From assembly GCA_905116865.2 (NCBI GenBank), contig CAJHNH020002047.1, positions 124,001 to 188,000 of the forward strand: a stretch of 64,000 bases of DNA, read 5' to 3'. This stretch comes from Candidula unifasciata. Taxonomy: Eukaryota > Mollusca > Gastropoda > Stylommatophora > Geomitridae. Both the position numbers and the translations under genes were made by a program. Shown here piece after piece: positions 45,948-60,900 of the stretch (position 1 is its first letter; each line of letters starts with the position of its first letter). The notes under the pieces are model-generated. The model was not told where the DNA came from and made no database searches. It saw only the letters and a program-made list of their open reading frames with translations.

Positions 45948-48900
45948 GTAAGTAGTCCTGCTCTTCTGTGCTTGTGGACAGTCAGTGTTATATTTCATGG
46001 AAACAAAAGCAATCAAAATGTCGTGTTTTGTGTAATCAAAAACAGTTTAAATATGTCCTATCTCATCTAAATAAAAACAATCTAATGTGCCATATTTCAT
46101 GGAAACAGAAACGATCAAATACAGAAGTCCTGAAGAGACTGGGAAAGACGAGAGCTTTTGGCAGAAATAAACAAGAACAAGTGAAACATGAATGAAAATA
46201 ACACTTTTGTAAAAGCCATGCAGGAGGAAACAGTTGAAAGCAAGCCACTTTGAGGCAGACAGCGATACAAATGAGGGGATAACATCAAGAGATGGAAAAA
46301 TAGCAGTTTGGAATAGAGTACCTCCAGGGTTAAAAAAAAACAGAGCATTCTGGAGATCCATTTCTAGTGGTGGACTGTTTGTGTTGGCACTTCTGATGGC
46401 TCCCTTGTGTTTTCAGTATGTGTGTATGCTATTGTTGGCTTTGCTGAGATCACAGCCTGTGTCAGTAATTTCACAGGGAACAGTGGTGGACATTCTGTTT
46501 GGTTTTTGTTGGTACAGGAACATAATAACTTTTAGGTGGCCTGTTGAAACTGTGATTACTTGTTTACTTATCTTTTTCTTTATCTTATGATCAGATTGAC
46601 AGGTTTTAGTTCTTGTTTAGTTCCATAGAACTTTGAGTATGATATTAACTCTCTGGTTAAATATTTCCTTCTTTTAATGGGCTATACAAGGGATATTCTT
46701 GCAGAAAATGTTCTGTAGTCTGCACACGCACAGCCCGCATGGGCACAATTGTGAACTACTTAGATGAAACCTGTTCATATGCTTGTTAAGTTCGTTATGC
46801 CCTGTCCTGAGGCGTAGCATGATGACCTTTTCTCTCAAACTATGTTTTTGCATTGTCTTCCTTTTCACATTCTGCCACTTTCTTAGTTTGCTTATCCGCT
46901 GTTTCATTTCCTGATGACCTGTCAAAGAAGAGAATAAGATGAAGAAGGGAACTGGACTCCCTATCCGGTATGTCATAGTCTAGAAACTGTGAGACCTGAC
47001 ACCTCACACAGCAATGGGGGTAACTGATATGGGACTAATTTTACTTGTTGTGTAGACCAAGACTCTTTGGTACGATTTTTAAGATGTATATTGTTGATGT
47101 TGAGTTTGTGCACTGAGCTGAGATTCTCCCTGTGTGATCTTTATAAGACTGGAGGTGTCAGAGTAATTCTTTTACATAAAGCAAATATCCCATGGCAGAA
47201 TCCAAGCCAGAGTTATGTCAATATATATAGAGCGGCTACTTAATGATATTTTGTGTACTTTCCAGCTCTTCTTCTTTCTTTTAATGATGTTTCTTACACT
47301 AACCAAAATATTTTTATGACATTCTGTTTACCCCCAGCACTTTGCCTGACATTCCATGTTATATCCAGTACTTCATTTGACATTTTAACCTGCTGTGCAA
47401 TAGTTTAAATGATTTTTCCTTTACTTTTGACCCACTAGATGAAATTGCATGTACTCTAATCCCACTAGATGACATTTCAAGTACTCTAATCCCATTAGAT
47501 GATATATCATGTGCTCTAATCTCATTAGATAACATTTCATGTACTCTAAACCCGTTAGATGACATTTCATGTACTCTAAACCCGTTAGATGACATTTCAT
47601 TACTCTAAACTTTTTAGATGACATTTCATGTACTCTACAGCCATTAGATGACATTTCATTTACTCTAAATCCGTTAGATGCCAATTCATGTACTCTGTAG
47701 CAGAGTTTTTCAAACCTAGGAGCCTGGCAAAGTCTAGATGGTCTGCCTGAATTTTCTGCCTGTCATATAACTGGGTGTGGTAGGTAGTTTCTTCACTACC
47801 AGGTTTGAAGTGCGAAGGTTTAACACCCCATTTATGAGAATCGGGCGGGTACAAATCCCGCAAAACCCCTAAAACCACATCAAATTATATTAGAGCACCT
47901 GATGGTACGTAATGCAACGGTTACATAACCCAGGGGTTAGAACAGTTATGTTTCTGTGTTTGGCTAGCTGTCAGGTGGTCCGCAAAAAAGTTTCCCCTGT
48001 TTTGGTTGGCTATGGGTGTAAACAGACTGAGGAACACTGCACTTCGGATGACAGTTCCTATACTGCCCAGTACTCAAGTTGACAGTATCACTTGCCAGTA
48101 AGGAGTATAACTTATGTTCTTCTAATAATTTTACAGACCAGTGTTAGAAAGATCTACATCCAGTGATGCATCCTTTATAACTAAAATGAAAAATACAGTA
48201 AGTACATCCCTGGAACATCTCTTGTCTTCTTTATCATCATCTTCATAATAATCATCATCTTCATCGTCACCATAATCTTCATCATCATCGTTGTAATCTT
48301 CATCATCTTTATCGCCACCAAAATCTTCATTATCATTGTTGTAATCTTCATTGTCATCATTATAATCTTTATCGTTATCGTTGCAGTCTTCATCATCTTA
48401 ATCGTCACCAAAATCTTCATCGTCATCGTTGCAATCTTCATCATCATCGTTGTAATCTTCATCATTATTGTTGTAATTTTCATCACCCCAAGTTGTGCTA
48501 GCCACTGTCAGCCATCGTACTTCTCCCTTCTGGTGTAGAATGCCCAGCTCACATGCATCATCATCTTTCCCATGACCTGCTTAGAGAACCTAATTTATCC
48601 TCCTGCTTTACGGCCGTATTTTATATTTTTCTCCTCAGTTTTGAGGCCAAGAAGTGACTGAGACTTTTGATCTCAGCATTAAGAAGCTGCATTTGCCAGC
48701 TCTTGCCTGGCAGCCTAAAGGTCTTGAGTTCAGGTCCACACACACATTTTTTTCATCAAAATGCCCTAGCAAAAATGTGGCATGTTTGATGTTGACTACA
48801 TCACCATCAAGTGTCCAGTGTCTGACACTATGAGTTGAATAATCTTTGCACATGCTGTGCATTTAATTATGCATTTACTATTCTTGGAATAATGATTATG

Positions 48901-51900
48901 TTCAATATTCTCAAATAATCTTATTTAATGATTACAGATGGCTCTTTGGTTGAGAGGTTAGTTAATGTGTTTCACAACCCTGGATGTACCAGGGTTTGAT
49001 TAGCATGGTTAGCAGTTTAAGAAAAGACATTAGCATGACGTTAGAAAAGATTGGAGACTCATTTGATAAAAGATTGAGGCGTCACTGTCATTTGTTTCTT
49101 AAATTGAAAAAAAAAAAAAAACACTGCAGTGGTTATAATGCATATGCACTGCTGTCTACCTCCATAATGGAGATGGCATAAATATAAAAAAAATAAATGT
49201 TATTTTATGACACGACAGAAATGGAAATTGGGTTGATAAAAATGTGGGTAGAATGAAGACAACGCATGCAGGGCTTTATGATTGTGACAGAAATATTGAG
49301 GAGTTACATCATCTTGTGACAGGTTATGCTAGTCAAACTGCCAGGTCAAGTAGAGCAGACATAGATTAAACATATTGTGTTTAGAATGCAAGCAGGCATG
49401 GAGAATTCGTTTCAGTACAATATGTAACAGCTCATGCATGACACTTCAGATCTCAAATATTTGAATTAGGTGTTTTGTTTAGCTTCCTATGTGTGAATCA
49501 AAGCTGGGGGAGTTCGACCATCTGTGTGTATGAAGCTTATATGATGAATGTCATGAACACTCTGTATAGCCAGAGTAACTAAAAAAGATTGCTTTGGAAA
49601 AGTTTATGAAAGTAGAAAGTTTGTAGAAGTAGAAGAGTCTTCTTCTTCGTCACTTCCTCTTGTTCCACTTCAGATGTTGAGGGAGATATAAGGTTTTGCC
49701 TCTTGCTCTTCTGGTCACCTCAACCATCAATATATTATGCTGTTCAAGAGTTTATCTAATGTTATCTGGTTTTTAGTCTACCTCATGCTGTGTGTCTATC
49801 TCCACTTGTGGTAGAAATGAACTCTTCTTTATAAAGAGGTAGTATTATTTGGTCATGTAATCAGAAACCTGGTATTTAGAACATTGTGACAAGGCAGAGG
49901 TGTATCATGAAGCCAGTATGTCCTACTATGATGGAATCGTCGAGAAATAACTTCATTATTGTGAACACCGAACACCAAGGACCTGTCTGTGGGGAGTCAT
50001 GAATGTTTAAGCCTTTTAGCAAGGTATAAGATGGTGATGATGATAATGAATACTGCAGATAAAAACTGTAGAAAGAAGAGAAAAAGACTTTTCCCAGGAC
50101 TCCAATTACCGAGAACAAAACACCTTAATTTACCATTTAAATACACGGTCCTTCCTGGCAGCTGTGAATGTGAATCAAAAGAAGCAGTGGAGAGTAAAAC
50201 ATTTATGCCTGCTTGTCCTTCTCTCTCCTGTCTAACTCCTGGCATGTGGATTTGAATATAGTTCTGGTTTTGTTATACATCTGAGACATTCTTGTGTTTG
50301 TTAAAAGTAAAGGACTCTACTCCATGTCCTTAGGCATATTGGGTGTATAGGGCTAGACCTATATTTTATAGTCAGTCAGCACTCGGTGGGTGATATGGTC
50401 AGCATTTTGCCAGTCACATTTACTTCTCAGGACTGACTTTACCTAAAAGCCAAAGGCATTTTTTAAAAATTAAATTCGACTCGATATGGATTTGAACATA
50501 GGACACATGTCCGAGAGGAGCATCTTGCCATCTAGGTATTTGTTCGTTTAGGTGTATATCATCATCAAGTGTTTTATTGGTAGCATGGGTGTTCATATTT
50601 GTTCACAAGTCTGGTGTTTCATTGTGTCAGTTGTTTCATTGTTTTTTTTTTCTTCTATCACGTTTGTTTTTCCAGTTTTTTTTGTAGTTTTCATTTTACT
50701 AGTTCTTATTTTTTGGTTTTTGCATTTTTATTTTTTTGACATGGTTTTCTTATTATGAAAGTTCTTTCTCAATTTTATTCCATTATTTTAGGTCTTTTAT
50801 TATGATTTTTCTTTATCCTAATTCTTTCATCATCATTTCAAATCATTACTTTTTTTAATTGTGATTTTTCATCATGTTAAACTGTCATGCTTTTTAAAAT
50901 TATTTTAGCTTTTTTTTTTTTTTTTAAAAACAATTTTTCATGTTAATTCTTTCATCATGGTTTGTTTCTTTGTTGTTTGTTCTAAAATGCTAGTTGTTTT
51001 GTGATGTCAGTTTATGGTGTGTTTTTTTTCACCATCTTATTGTATCTCTTCATGTGGTATATATTTATTTCAGGGCCGAAACGTTGTGGTATTTTATGGG
51101 TCACAGACAGGGACTGCGGAAGAGTTTGCCACACGTCTGGCAAAGGATGCTGCCAGGTACGGGATGAAGGGCATGGTTGCTGACCCTGAGGAATGTGACA
51201 TGGTGGGTTTACGCATTATTTGATTCTGTAACATGTCTTGCTAATTCTGCCGGTGATTGATATAGATCAGTTGAGTATCACAGAGCACGGCACTCACTTC
51301 CCGTCGTACTCCAAGCGTTTACCAAAGGCTGAGGACAAAGATTAAAACTATGTGGATGTGGAAAGCAAGGGGAAACCGTCACATAATTATCCCAAGAAAC
51401 TCATACTGCAAGATCTGACAGTGAGACCCTCAGGCCAGGCAGATCACAAACATGAAGTTGGGAAGACAACATTGACAGAGCAAGTAAGGGTAGTGGAGAT
51501 GATGGCCTTAAGCAGGACAATCTTGCAGTCATTAAGGAAGAAAATATGAGCTTTTGGGCAGTAATGCTATTAAAAGATTCTCAGAATATTTTGTACCAAG
51601 AAGAACAGAAATACGGGCATCCTATAGGATCTGAACATCAAGGAAGGCTGGCTAATAAACAGCATCTTGTCTCAGAAACTAAAATATTTTCACCATATTA
51701 AGCACCACAGCAGATTGGAAAAATAATAGAAGGCATGGTACCAAGAAAGAGGTATAGGAGCTGACAAGCACGAAGATAGTAAGGATATAAGCAACACCTG
51801 TGGTAGGAAAGTGCACGAAGCAGGACGTCTAGCCAAAGATGGAGTTTCTTTTAGCCAGACCATGATGATAGCAACATTCTGCAAAGGAACTGCTACATGA

Positions 51901-54900
51901 TGATGATTTCTGATAAGTTTTACCAATTACATCATGGACAAACATATTGGTACGCTGTCTTATGATCATCTGGGTTGTATTGCAGGCAGCAAACAGGTCC
52001 AAATGCAGTAGTGAATGTTTCTTTTTCTTCAGTCAAATGGGGAGATTAGGGATCTTCTGTTTGCTCTTTCTACTGGGATGTATAACCTGGTCTTCATTTA
52101 TCTGATTCACTTTCTTGCCATCATTCAGGCTTTTGTGCAGTCTTTACCCCTTGCTGTATGTTCATCATATTTCTTCATCCCAGTTTCTTCTTGGGAATCA
52201 CTGGGTAGGGAAGTCATGAAAGGAGATTAAATCAAATGAAAAGTAGACCAACAATCACAGACAGTGAACGTTATGGCCACAGAGCCTTCATCAGCATATT
52301 ACATAAATCAACAAAACCACATGTACAGGCACAGATATACAAAAATCACTAAACTGACCTATTCCTGATAGCAGCCACATTTTTTTTTCTGGCCAGTGTA
52401 AAAGATTAATCTTCTATAAGTTTGCTCTACCTGTCATAGATTCATCATTTATCTTCTTTTGCATTCATCTGAAGATGTAATTGTGTTTTGTCCATTTACA
52501 GCATTACTGCAATATTTTCTTTTTCTTGGCCGACACATCCAGCTTCTTCTTCTTCTTTTGCCATCTCACTGATACCAGGTTATACCCCAGTGTCATGGTT
52601 TTCTTTATTTCTCTTGCACTTCTCGAGTGGCTTGGGTGATGCATTTTTTCATCTTTTAGCAGGTTTCAGCTATACCATTTGTCCATCTCTTTTTTGGTCT
52701 TCCTGTCGCCTTTCTCCCAGATACTCTGCTGTAAAAAAGAGGGATCTGACTTCTGCAGGCATTTATTGACTGGGTTAGCCTTCGGGGCATCATTTCTGTG
52801 TTGGTAATATATTTGTGTATTTAACTTGCAGGAAGACTTGACCAAACTGACAGAAATAGAGAACAGCCTAGCTATATTCTGCATGGCCACGTATGGAGAG
52901 GGTGACCCAACAGATAATGCTCAAGAGTTCCAGGAGTTTTTAACCAATGGGAATGGAGATTTCACTGGAATTAAGTTTGCTGTGAGTACATGTTTGTTTG
53001 AGTGACATTTGTTCAACATCCCAAACGTAAGATAAGGCAGACATTCTGAAAACTGCGTATGAATGAATGCTGATGGAAGATACCATGGTAGGTGAAACAG
53101 CTTTTATAAGGTTCCATGAATTAGGAATTAAATGTGTTCTTCTTCTTCGCGTTCACCAGCTTTATACTGGCGGAAAGTTCTGGTTGCTCGTCCACTACTG
53201 AACTGCAGTCCTGCTCCAGAACCTGACTGTTGCGTGTGCATCAGTTTTACAGATCTCATTCTCTTGAATACAGACTGTTGGTTCCTCACCTCTCCGGCAT
53301 ATGCACTCCGACTTCAAAGGAAGCTCCCCAATTAGTCAACTCTTACGACATGCTTTTGTGGAGGCAGTGGGTCTATCCTTGTTTTCCCCACAATGGGGCC
53401 CCGGAACCCACACGGGGGAAATGTGGACTGTAACCGGTGTATATATTTAGATATTTGCTGCCGGAAGCGGCACTTCTGTGGGTATTCCCAGTACGCTGTG
53501 TTGTTGATTCTTGGATCAGTCATCAAACATTGCATGAGTGTATGAAGTATTATAGAGAGTATTTGAAGATAACTGGTTACAGTTGTATAACTAACTGTAG
53601 ATATCATGTGGCTGTAGCCGAGGATTGTAATCTTGTTCATTCTGTGCAGGGTTGTCATTGAATATTTCAGTTGTTCATATGGTGCAGTATTTTCATGTTT
53701 CAGTTCATTATGTGCACCATTCTAATTGGTTGTTTCACTTGTTAATTATATACATTATTCTTATTGAATGCTTCAGTTCATTATATACAGCATTCACATT
53801 GGTTGTTTAACTTGGTAATTATATACATTATTCTCATTGAATGTTTCAGTTCATTATATACAGCATTCACATTGGTTGTTTCAATTATTTATTATTTGCA
53901 CCATTTTCATTAGATTATTCTGTTGTTAATTATGTGCACTGCACCATTCTCAATTGATGTTTCTATTCATTATATGCAGCATTCTCACTGGATGTTTCAG
54001 TTCATTATGCAATGATTCTCATGTTTCAGTTGTTCTTTGAATGCAGGATTTCCACTGGATGTTAGGTCTGTGAATTTTGCTTTTAGATCTTTTAGCTCAT
54101 TGTATGGGCTGTTCTCCTTGGATGTCACAGCTGATTGTATGGGCTGTTTTGCTTGGATGTTTCAGCTGATTGTATGTGCCGTTCTGCTTGGATGTCACAG
54201 CTGATTGTATGTGCCGTTCTGCTTGGATGTCACAGCTGATTGTATGTGCTGTTCTCCTTGGATGTTTCAGGTGTTTGGACTCGGCAACAAAACATACGAG
54301 CACTACAACTCCATGGGTATCTTTGTGGACAAGAGGCTGGAAGAGCTGGGAGGAGAGAGAGTATTTGAACTGGGACTTGGGGACGATGATGCCAAGTAAG
54401 CATATTGTTTGTTATTCTAAGTGAGTAGGAATGGCTAGAGTTGGGTGTCTTTTTAGCAAGCCCCAGAATATTAGAAGCTATGATTAATGATGATCTCATT
54501 CATTCTCTGTGATCTGCCGATCCGTGTTCCAAAAAAATGACTGTAAGCACATATCACAAGTTGTTCAATAATAAAAACAATCTTTAAGATATCAGTAATT
54601 ACCAGGTCCTCAACAGAAAGTGGCTCTCGCTGTGGCTCACCTGGAAAAAAATTTCCAACCAGTTCTCCAGCCCTGTGTGCTTTCATAGCCAATGTATCTT
54701 CAGTGTCTTGTATCCACATTTGCGGAGGTATGCCTCCATCACTTGTTTTCCCAGATCACCGTGGCATTTAACATGGCCAAAATCCTCACCTTGGGACAGG
54801 ATGCTATTTATCTGACCATGGGACAGGATGCTGTTTATCTGACCATGGGACAGGATGCTGTTTATGTAACAGTGGGTACATTTTAAAGAGAGGGATAGAG

Positions 54901-57900
54901 AGAAGTAGTAGAGAGAGAGACAGACGAGAAGAAATAATAGTTAAAGGATGTAAAAGAGGACAATTGGTTCTCCTGTGTGGAGAGTGTAGTAATAAGTCTA
55001 CACCCCAAACGATCAGGTAATAGTCAGTGGAGGTCTTATGAAGGAGAGAGTAGATATATAGTGGAGTGGAGGTGGTGGTATAAAGACTACAGCAACTAAC
55101 AATAATAGTACCACTCCTACACTCAATAAACTAACGATTGAATAAAAGAATAACAACTAACAATCATGTTTATTAGGAAACAGAATTACAAAGTCGTCTA
55201 TCTCATATTACACAACCAACAGATGTTATATTATGTTATAAACAGAACGTCCTCACACTATGAAACTCAGCAACTGACAGCAGAATCTTCTCTACTCAAC
55301 GATAAACTAGCAAATGACGCCTAGAATATCCTTCATTGCTCTACAAATAATAAGCCAAATAACAGCTACAATCTAGCCATGTACTCTATTTCCAAGTACT
55401 GACTACCATCTAACCATACTGCTGATTGCAGTCTAAATATCATCTACCTATAGCCAACCCAGCACAACATAACAGAAACTGCCATGTCACCTGTTAAATA
55501 TATTCAAACAATCTATAAGTTCACATTGCCAAGCATATAAACGTGAACGCAACAACATACATCTTATTCTACCCTGCAAACACTGCCCTTCTTCATACGA
55601 ATAGTTCTCCCTTCAGACAGGCATTCTTATACCCTTGAATAAACCTCCATCCACTAACTCACATGTACTTCCTATTCAACACATATTACTATGTATAACT
55701 ATACATGCATTATTTACTTTTACCACATGAATACCTATGCACTTCCTTTTCAACAACAACAATCTGGCTACAGACATGGCCTTGCATCCCCCACTCACTT
55801 CAACATCTGATACTTCTGTCCCGCCCCTTTACAGGTAAATTCTATTATACCCCTGTTCTGCCTTCTCAGCAGCTTGCCGAGGACAGTTAAAGCTAAATGA
55901 CTTTCACTTTCCCATATCTTCTTATATTATTCTCTCTTCAAATCACAACTAAATGTTTACAACATTATAACTGCATCATGTTAATACATATGCCGTTATC
56001 ATTGCCTAGCAGCGCTAACTCTGCTGTTCAATATGATACTTCACACGTCATGCTTATCTGTTATCATGACCATCACCATCATGTGCTGTGCCGGTCTTCC
56101 AGTAGTTATTGTCTTCTAACAGAATCCTATATTCTTCATGACAATCATGACACGCATAACTATACATACATAATTATACATCTTATGACATCAGTGCCCG
56201 CTGCTTTCCTCCTGTATCACAATCAAAACATCGCAGACACAGTCTGGCTGTTAGAAAGGCAGTCTGGCTGTTAGAAAGGGTCATTCTAGGGCCAGCCTGT
56301 TCATTCACCAAACCACTCTCTCTCTACCTGTGAAATCCGATATTGGGCCTCTGATCTAAATAAGAGGGCAGACTCCGTATGCTGCATGCTCAGAACGTTT
56401 CTCCTTGTTTTATAACTTTCCTTTCCTCCAATGTTCCTAGATGATGTCTGCTCCCAGAAATCATTATAATATACATATTGATACTCATACTTTGCATTAA
56501 TACACTTGGATCTGTCAACATAGCATTCTCAGGTGCCCAGTTAGACGACTCGCAAGATCCAGTTAATGCACATCAGAGCAATCATCATCATGTGTCCTAC
56601 CAGTAACCCAACATCTTATCTAATTACTTAACATGAACACAGTACTACTTACATAACATGAAGCAATATTTCGTGCATTATCTGGCAAGTCACACAAGTA
56701 TGTGTAAGTTTAAGTATGGACTTAACTCCATCGTATCGACATCATCCGAATGCCCACAGCATCCTTCGCTGGCGAAGATCTCAGCGCAAGTGTCTTTCTG
56801 GCTACTCGCTGGTAGTGTATATACCCCTGACGCTACTTGATTCTACCTCTCTCCTTTGTACCTGAGTTCATTGTCCTTTCTCTTTCCCGCCAAAGATGGT
56901 TTTCCAAGCAACTTTGTATAGTTGGATGGAAAAACCCCAAGAAATCTTGTGTCGTTGCCTTTGTTCGTTGTCTTGTCTCTGTTAATTTATGAGTACATTG
57001 GCCTACAATAGTTCCTGCTTGGCCCCGCACCTACGCCTAAAGTCAATGCTCTCAGGGTTGCTATACTATGTAGCGACCTCCTTTATTTCAAGCGACTCTG
57101 TACCTCCTTATTCCTCCGTGTGTTTCTTTCCTTCTATTTCTTTCTTGTAATAAACGTGACTGTAATCAGTACTGTCACATTTATCTGACCATGGGACAGG
57201 ATGCTGTTTATCTGACGATGGGACAGGATGCTGTTTATCTGACCATGGGACAGGATGCTGTTTATCTGACCATGGGACAGGATACTGTTTATCTGACGAT
57301 GGGACAGGATTCTGTTTATCTGACCATGGGACAGGATACTCTTTATCTGACCATGGGACAGGATGCTGTTTATCTGACCATGGGACAGGATGCTGTTTGT
57401 ATGACCATGGGACAGGATGCTGTTTATCTGACCATGGGACAGGATGCTGTTTATCTGACCATTGGACATGATGCTGTTTATCTGACCATGGGACAGGATG
57501 CTGTTTATCTGACCATGGGACAGGATGCTGTTTATCTGACCATGGGACAGGATGCTGTTTATCTGACCATGGAACAGGATGCTGTTTATCTGCCAGTTCT
57601 CATCAGTCCAATCTTGCAGGATGTCAGTGGTTTTTTTTTCTTTTTCTTGGACCATGGCATCCCAGGAATTTTTCTGTAGCATTTCGTTTCAGAAGCTCAG
57701 ATTTGTCTCCTCAGTGATTGAATAGGTAGCCATGACTCACATCCTTAAGTTGCAGTAGGAAGATGCATGATCTCTTGTACGTTAGCTCACTTGCAGGTGC
57801 TGTACCATAGGTTGTTCATGTTATGTAATCTCTCTGTACATTGCTGAAGCACGTCTTTTCTTACTTGTTTCGTTAAGTCATCTTTATAATTCACTATTTG

Positions 57901-60900
57901 AGACTAATTATTAAAATCTATGACATTTTTTATCTCTTCATTATTGATTTTAAATAGGGAACACTTTTGTAAGTACCTCAACTTAATCATTTGCGCATTT
58001 AAATTATATACATATGTTCTCACAGTCTTGATGTAAATCAGTTTAATACAACTTAAAATATTATAGTCAAGATTGTGTTTTTGTCGGACAGCCTGATTTA
58101 ATCTGTGTAGTTTATTTCAGTATTGAAGAAGACTTTGTCACCTGGAGGGAAAAGTTCTGGCCAGCTGTGTGTGCCAACTTTGGCGTTGAGGCTACAGGAG
58201 AAAATGTCAAGTGAGTTGTTTCAAGTATTTCAGTTAGCTTCTTCTTCAGGGAGAATAGAGGTGGAGGCAGTCACTGCAGCTTTCGGTGGCTAGAGAACAA
58301 GATACATACACATGTCATAATTGTAACAGACTCTGGCCATCTGCAATTAATGCTGAACCTGCCAGTCTATCAGCTATTTCATTGCCAACACATGCATACC
58401 CTGGGACAGATATGATGGTAACTGCACACACGGGAGAGTTTTACAATGATTCAATCCATTGTTTGCGCAACAAGCCTGCCTCGACCCGCAGTATCATGCT
58501 CAAAGAATCACAGCACACTCACACGGGAATAGTCCTGTGATTCTAGCCACATGAAAGCTTGTGTCACTGCCATCACCTACATTATCATGCTGCTGGTAAT
58601 CATGGAGAAGGCACCGCTGGCTTCTTGAACTGTTCTGCCTGAAGAGCGAGTTATAAATGCTCATGCACTATTTTTCCCTCGTATAATGGACCTGTCTGTG
58701 AAGATCAGCACATCTGTCTCATCTAACTTGTCACTGATAAATATTGTTTTGATCCTGTGTTTGTTTTCCAGTCTGTTTCAGATTTTCATTTCTCGTTATG
58801 GGGAAAGTTTGCAATAAGAGAAATGAATTGCAAGATAGTGCATCAGATATATTGCCATTTTAAATAAGGTTGGACAGTTTGGAGAATCTGTGTGCAGTTT
58901 TTACAAATGAATATTAATCTGCATTTGAATGTTTTTATTAGTTGACTTTTGGCAGCGTTTCATTATTTTCATTAACAGCACAAGACAGTATGCTTTAACA
59001 CCACTTGCTGACGATTTCCCCAAGGAAAAGATATTTACAGGAGAGGTAGCCAGAGTTGGGTCTTTTGCTAATCAAAAACCGTAAGTGGTCATTTGATTTG
59101 GTTCTTTTACTGATCTGTAACGTCAGTGGCAATTTTCATTAACTAAAGGCCATCTTTTGAGGTGAATTAGCACATTATCTTTACTAAACAGTGTCATGAT
59201 TTGTTGTTTGACTGCATAAACATCGGTTAGTAATGTCTTATTTCATTGGCTGAAAATGTATTCATCTCTTTGTAATAAGTAAAAAAGTAAAGATCAATTT
59301 TCACGCCTTTAGGCATATCGGGCATATGGGAAGAGCACCCATATTTTTACAGATCAATCGGCACTAGGTGGGTAATGTATTTTTGGGCCATTCCCGGAAG
59401 GACTGCAATACCGGGCTGACCCATGATGAGAACTCTCTTTATAATGCCTTGCTTCATTGGCTGATAATGCGATTGTTTGCAGTGTTTTGCTTCGTTGGCT
59501 GATAATGTGATGTTGTTTGTAATGCCCTGTTTCATTGGTTGATAATGTTTTCTTCTGTGTTTAAAACCTTGTTTCATTAGTCTTTTACTTTCATCTGTTA
59601 ATGTAAATTCACCATGGTTGTTTAATAATGTTATTTGTTTTGTTTAGTGTCAAATTTCATATGTTTTTAATATCATCTAAGGACATTTTGTTGGCGCCCT
59701 GCATCATTTTCACATGTCTTGACTGATTGTTTTCAGGCCATATGATGTCAAGAACCCCTACCTGGCATCAGTGACAGTGAACCGAGAGCTCCACAAGGGA
59801 GGTGATCGCTCCTGCATGCATATAGAATTGGATATCTCAGAGTCGAAGATTAGGTCAGTTTTAAACACCCATAATGGATGTGTCTGATACATAACTTTCT
59901 ATATTATTTTATTATGTTCTTTTGTTGGTTGCAGAGTTAGGCATTAAGTTATATGAAAAGTAGGATCTAGTTTGAACAAGTTTATACTAAAGTCCAGAAG
60001 TGGATGAACAACTAGTACTTTTCCACTGGAGTTTGCAGCCAGTGAACGTGAAGAAGAAGAACAAGTTGACACAGACAACACTCACATGCTGGTCCAGTGG
60101 CTGTGGGATCAAGTCACCCTCAGGGTGGGATCTCCATATGACCACATGGCTTTTAGGGTCTTCCATGACTCTGGAATTTATGTTCGAATTAGGACATTAG
60201 GACATTGAGATAACACATTAATCAAGGATATCCAGGATGATTAAGATAACACACTGATCAAGGATATCCAGGATAACTGAGAAAACACACTGATTAAGAA
60301 AATCCAGCATGATTGAGATAACACACTGATCAAGGACATCCAGGATAACTGAGATAACACACTGATCAAGGACATCCAGGATAACTGAGATAACACACTG
60401 ATCAAGGACATCCAGGATTACTAAGATAACACACTGATCAAGGACATCCAGGATAACTGAGATAACACACTGATCAAGGATATGCAGGATAACTGAGATA
60501 ACACACTGATCAAGGACATCTAGGATGATTGAGATAACACACTGATCAAGGACATCCAGGATGATTGAGATAACACTGATCAAGGATATCCAGAATGATT
60601 GAGATAACACACTGATCAAAGATATCCAGGATGATTAAGATAACACACTGATCAAGGATATCCAGGATGATTAAGATAACACACTGATCAAGGATATCCA
60701 GGATGATTGAGATAACACACTGATCAAGGACATCCAGGATGATTAAGATAACACACTGATCAAGGACATCCAGGATGATTAAGATAACACACTGATCAAG
60801 GATATCCAGGATGATTGAGATAACACACTGATCAAGGACATCCAGCATGATTGAGATAACACACTGATCAAGGACATCCAGGATAACTGAGATAACACTG

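Larger units (their letters stand above)
45948..48136 (+). other. POR intron after exon 1
   Basis: Contains a LINE C-terminal fragment (46674-46976, minus) and a 30-bp array (47438-47700). The rest has no recognisable feature. Confidence 0.85.
48198..51073 (+). other. POR intron after exon 2
   Basis: Holds a TCATCA/TCATCG trinucleotide-type array (48225-48485), possible SINE-like sequence at 48655-48850 (AGTTCAGGTCC, B-box-like), a SINE (50303-50540) and T-rich sequence (50640-51060). No coding sequence recognised. Confidence 0.8.
52982..54270 (+). other. POR intron after exon 4
   Basis: Contains a dispersed repeat (53150-53430), loosely repeated TTCATTATATACAGCATTC sequence (53680-54060) and the 35-bp array before exon 5. 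Confidence 0.8.
54396..58120 (+). other. POR intron after exon 5
   Basis: 3.7 kb, mostly a 27-bp minisatellite split by a 2.3-kb insertion. The remainder (54400-54790, 57600-58120) shows nothing recognisable. Confidence 0.8.

Noticed and set aside
57134..57682. Two opposite ORFs of 162-182 codons
   Set aside because: Artefacts of the 27-bp minisatellite, whose period is a multiple of three.
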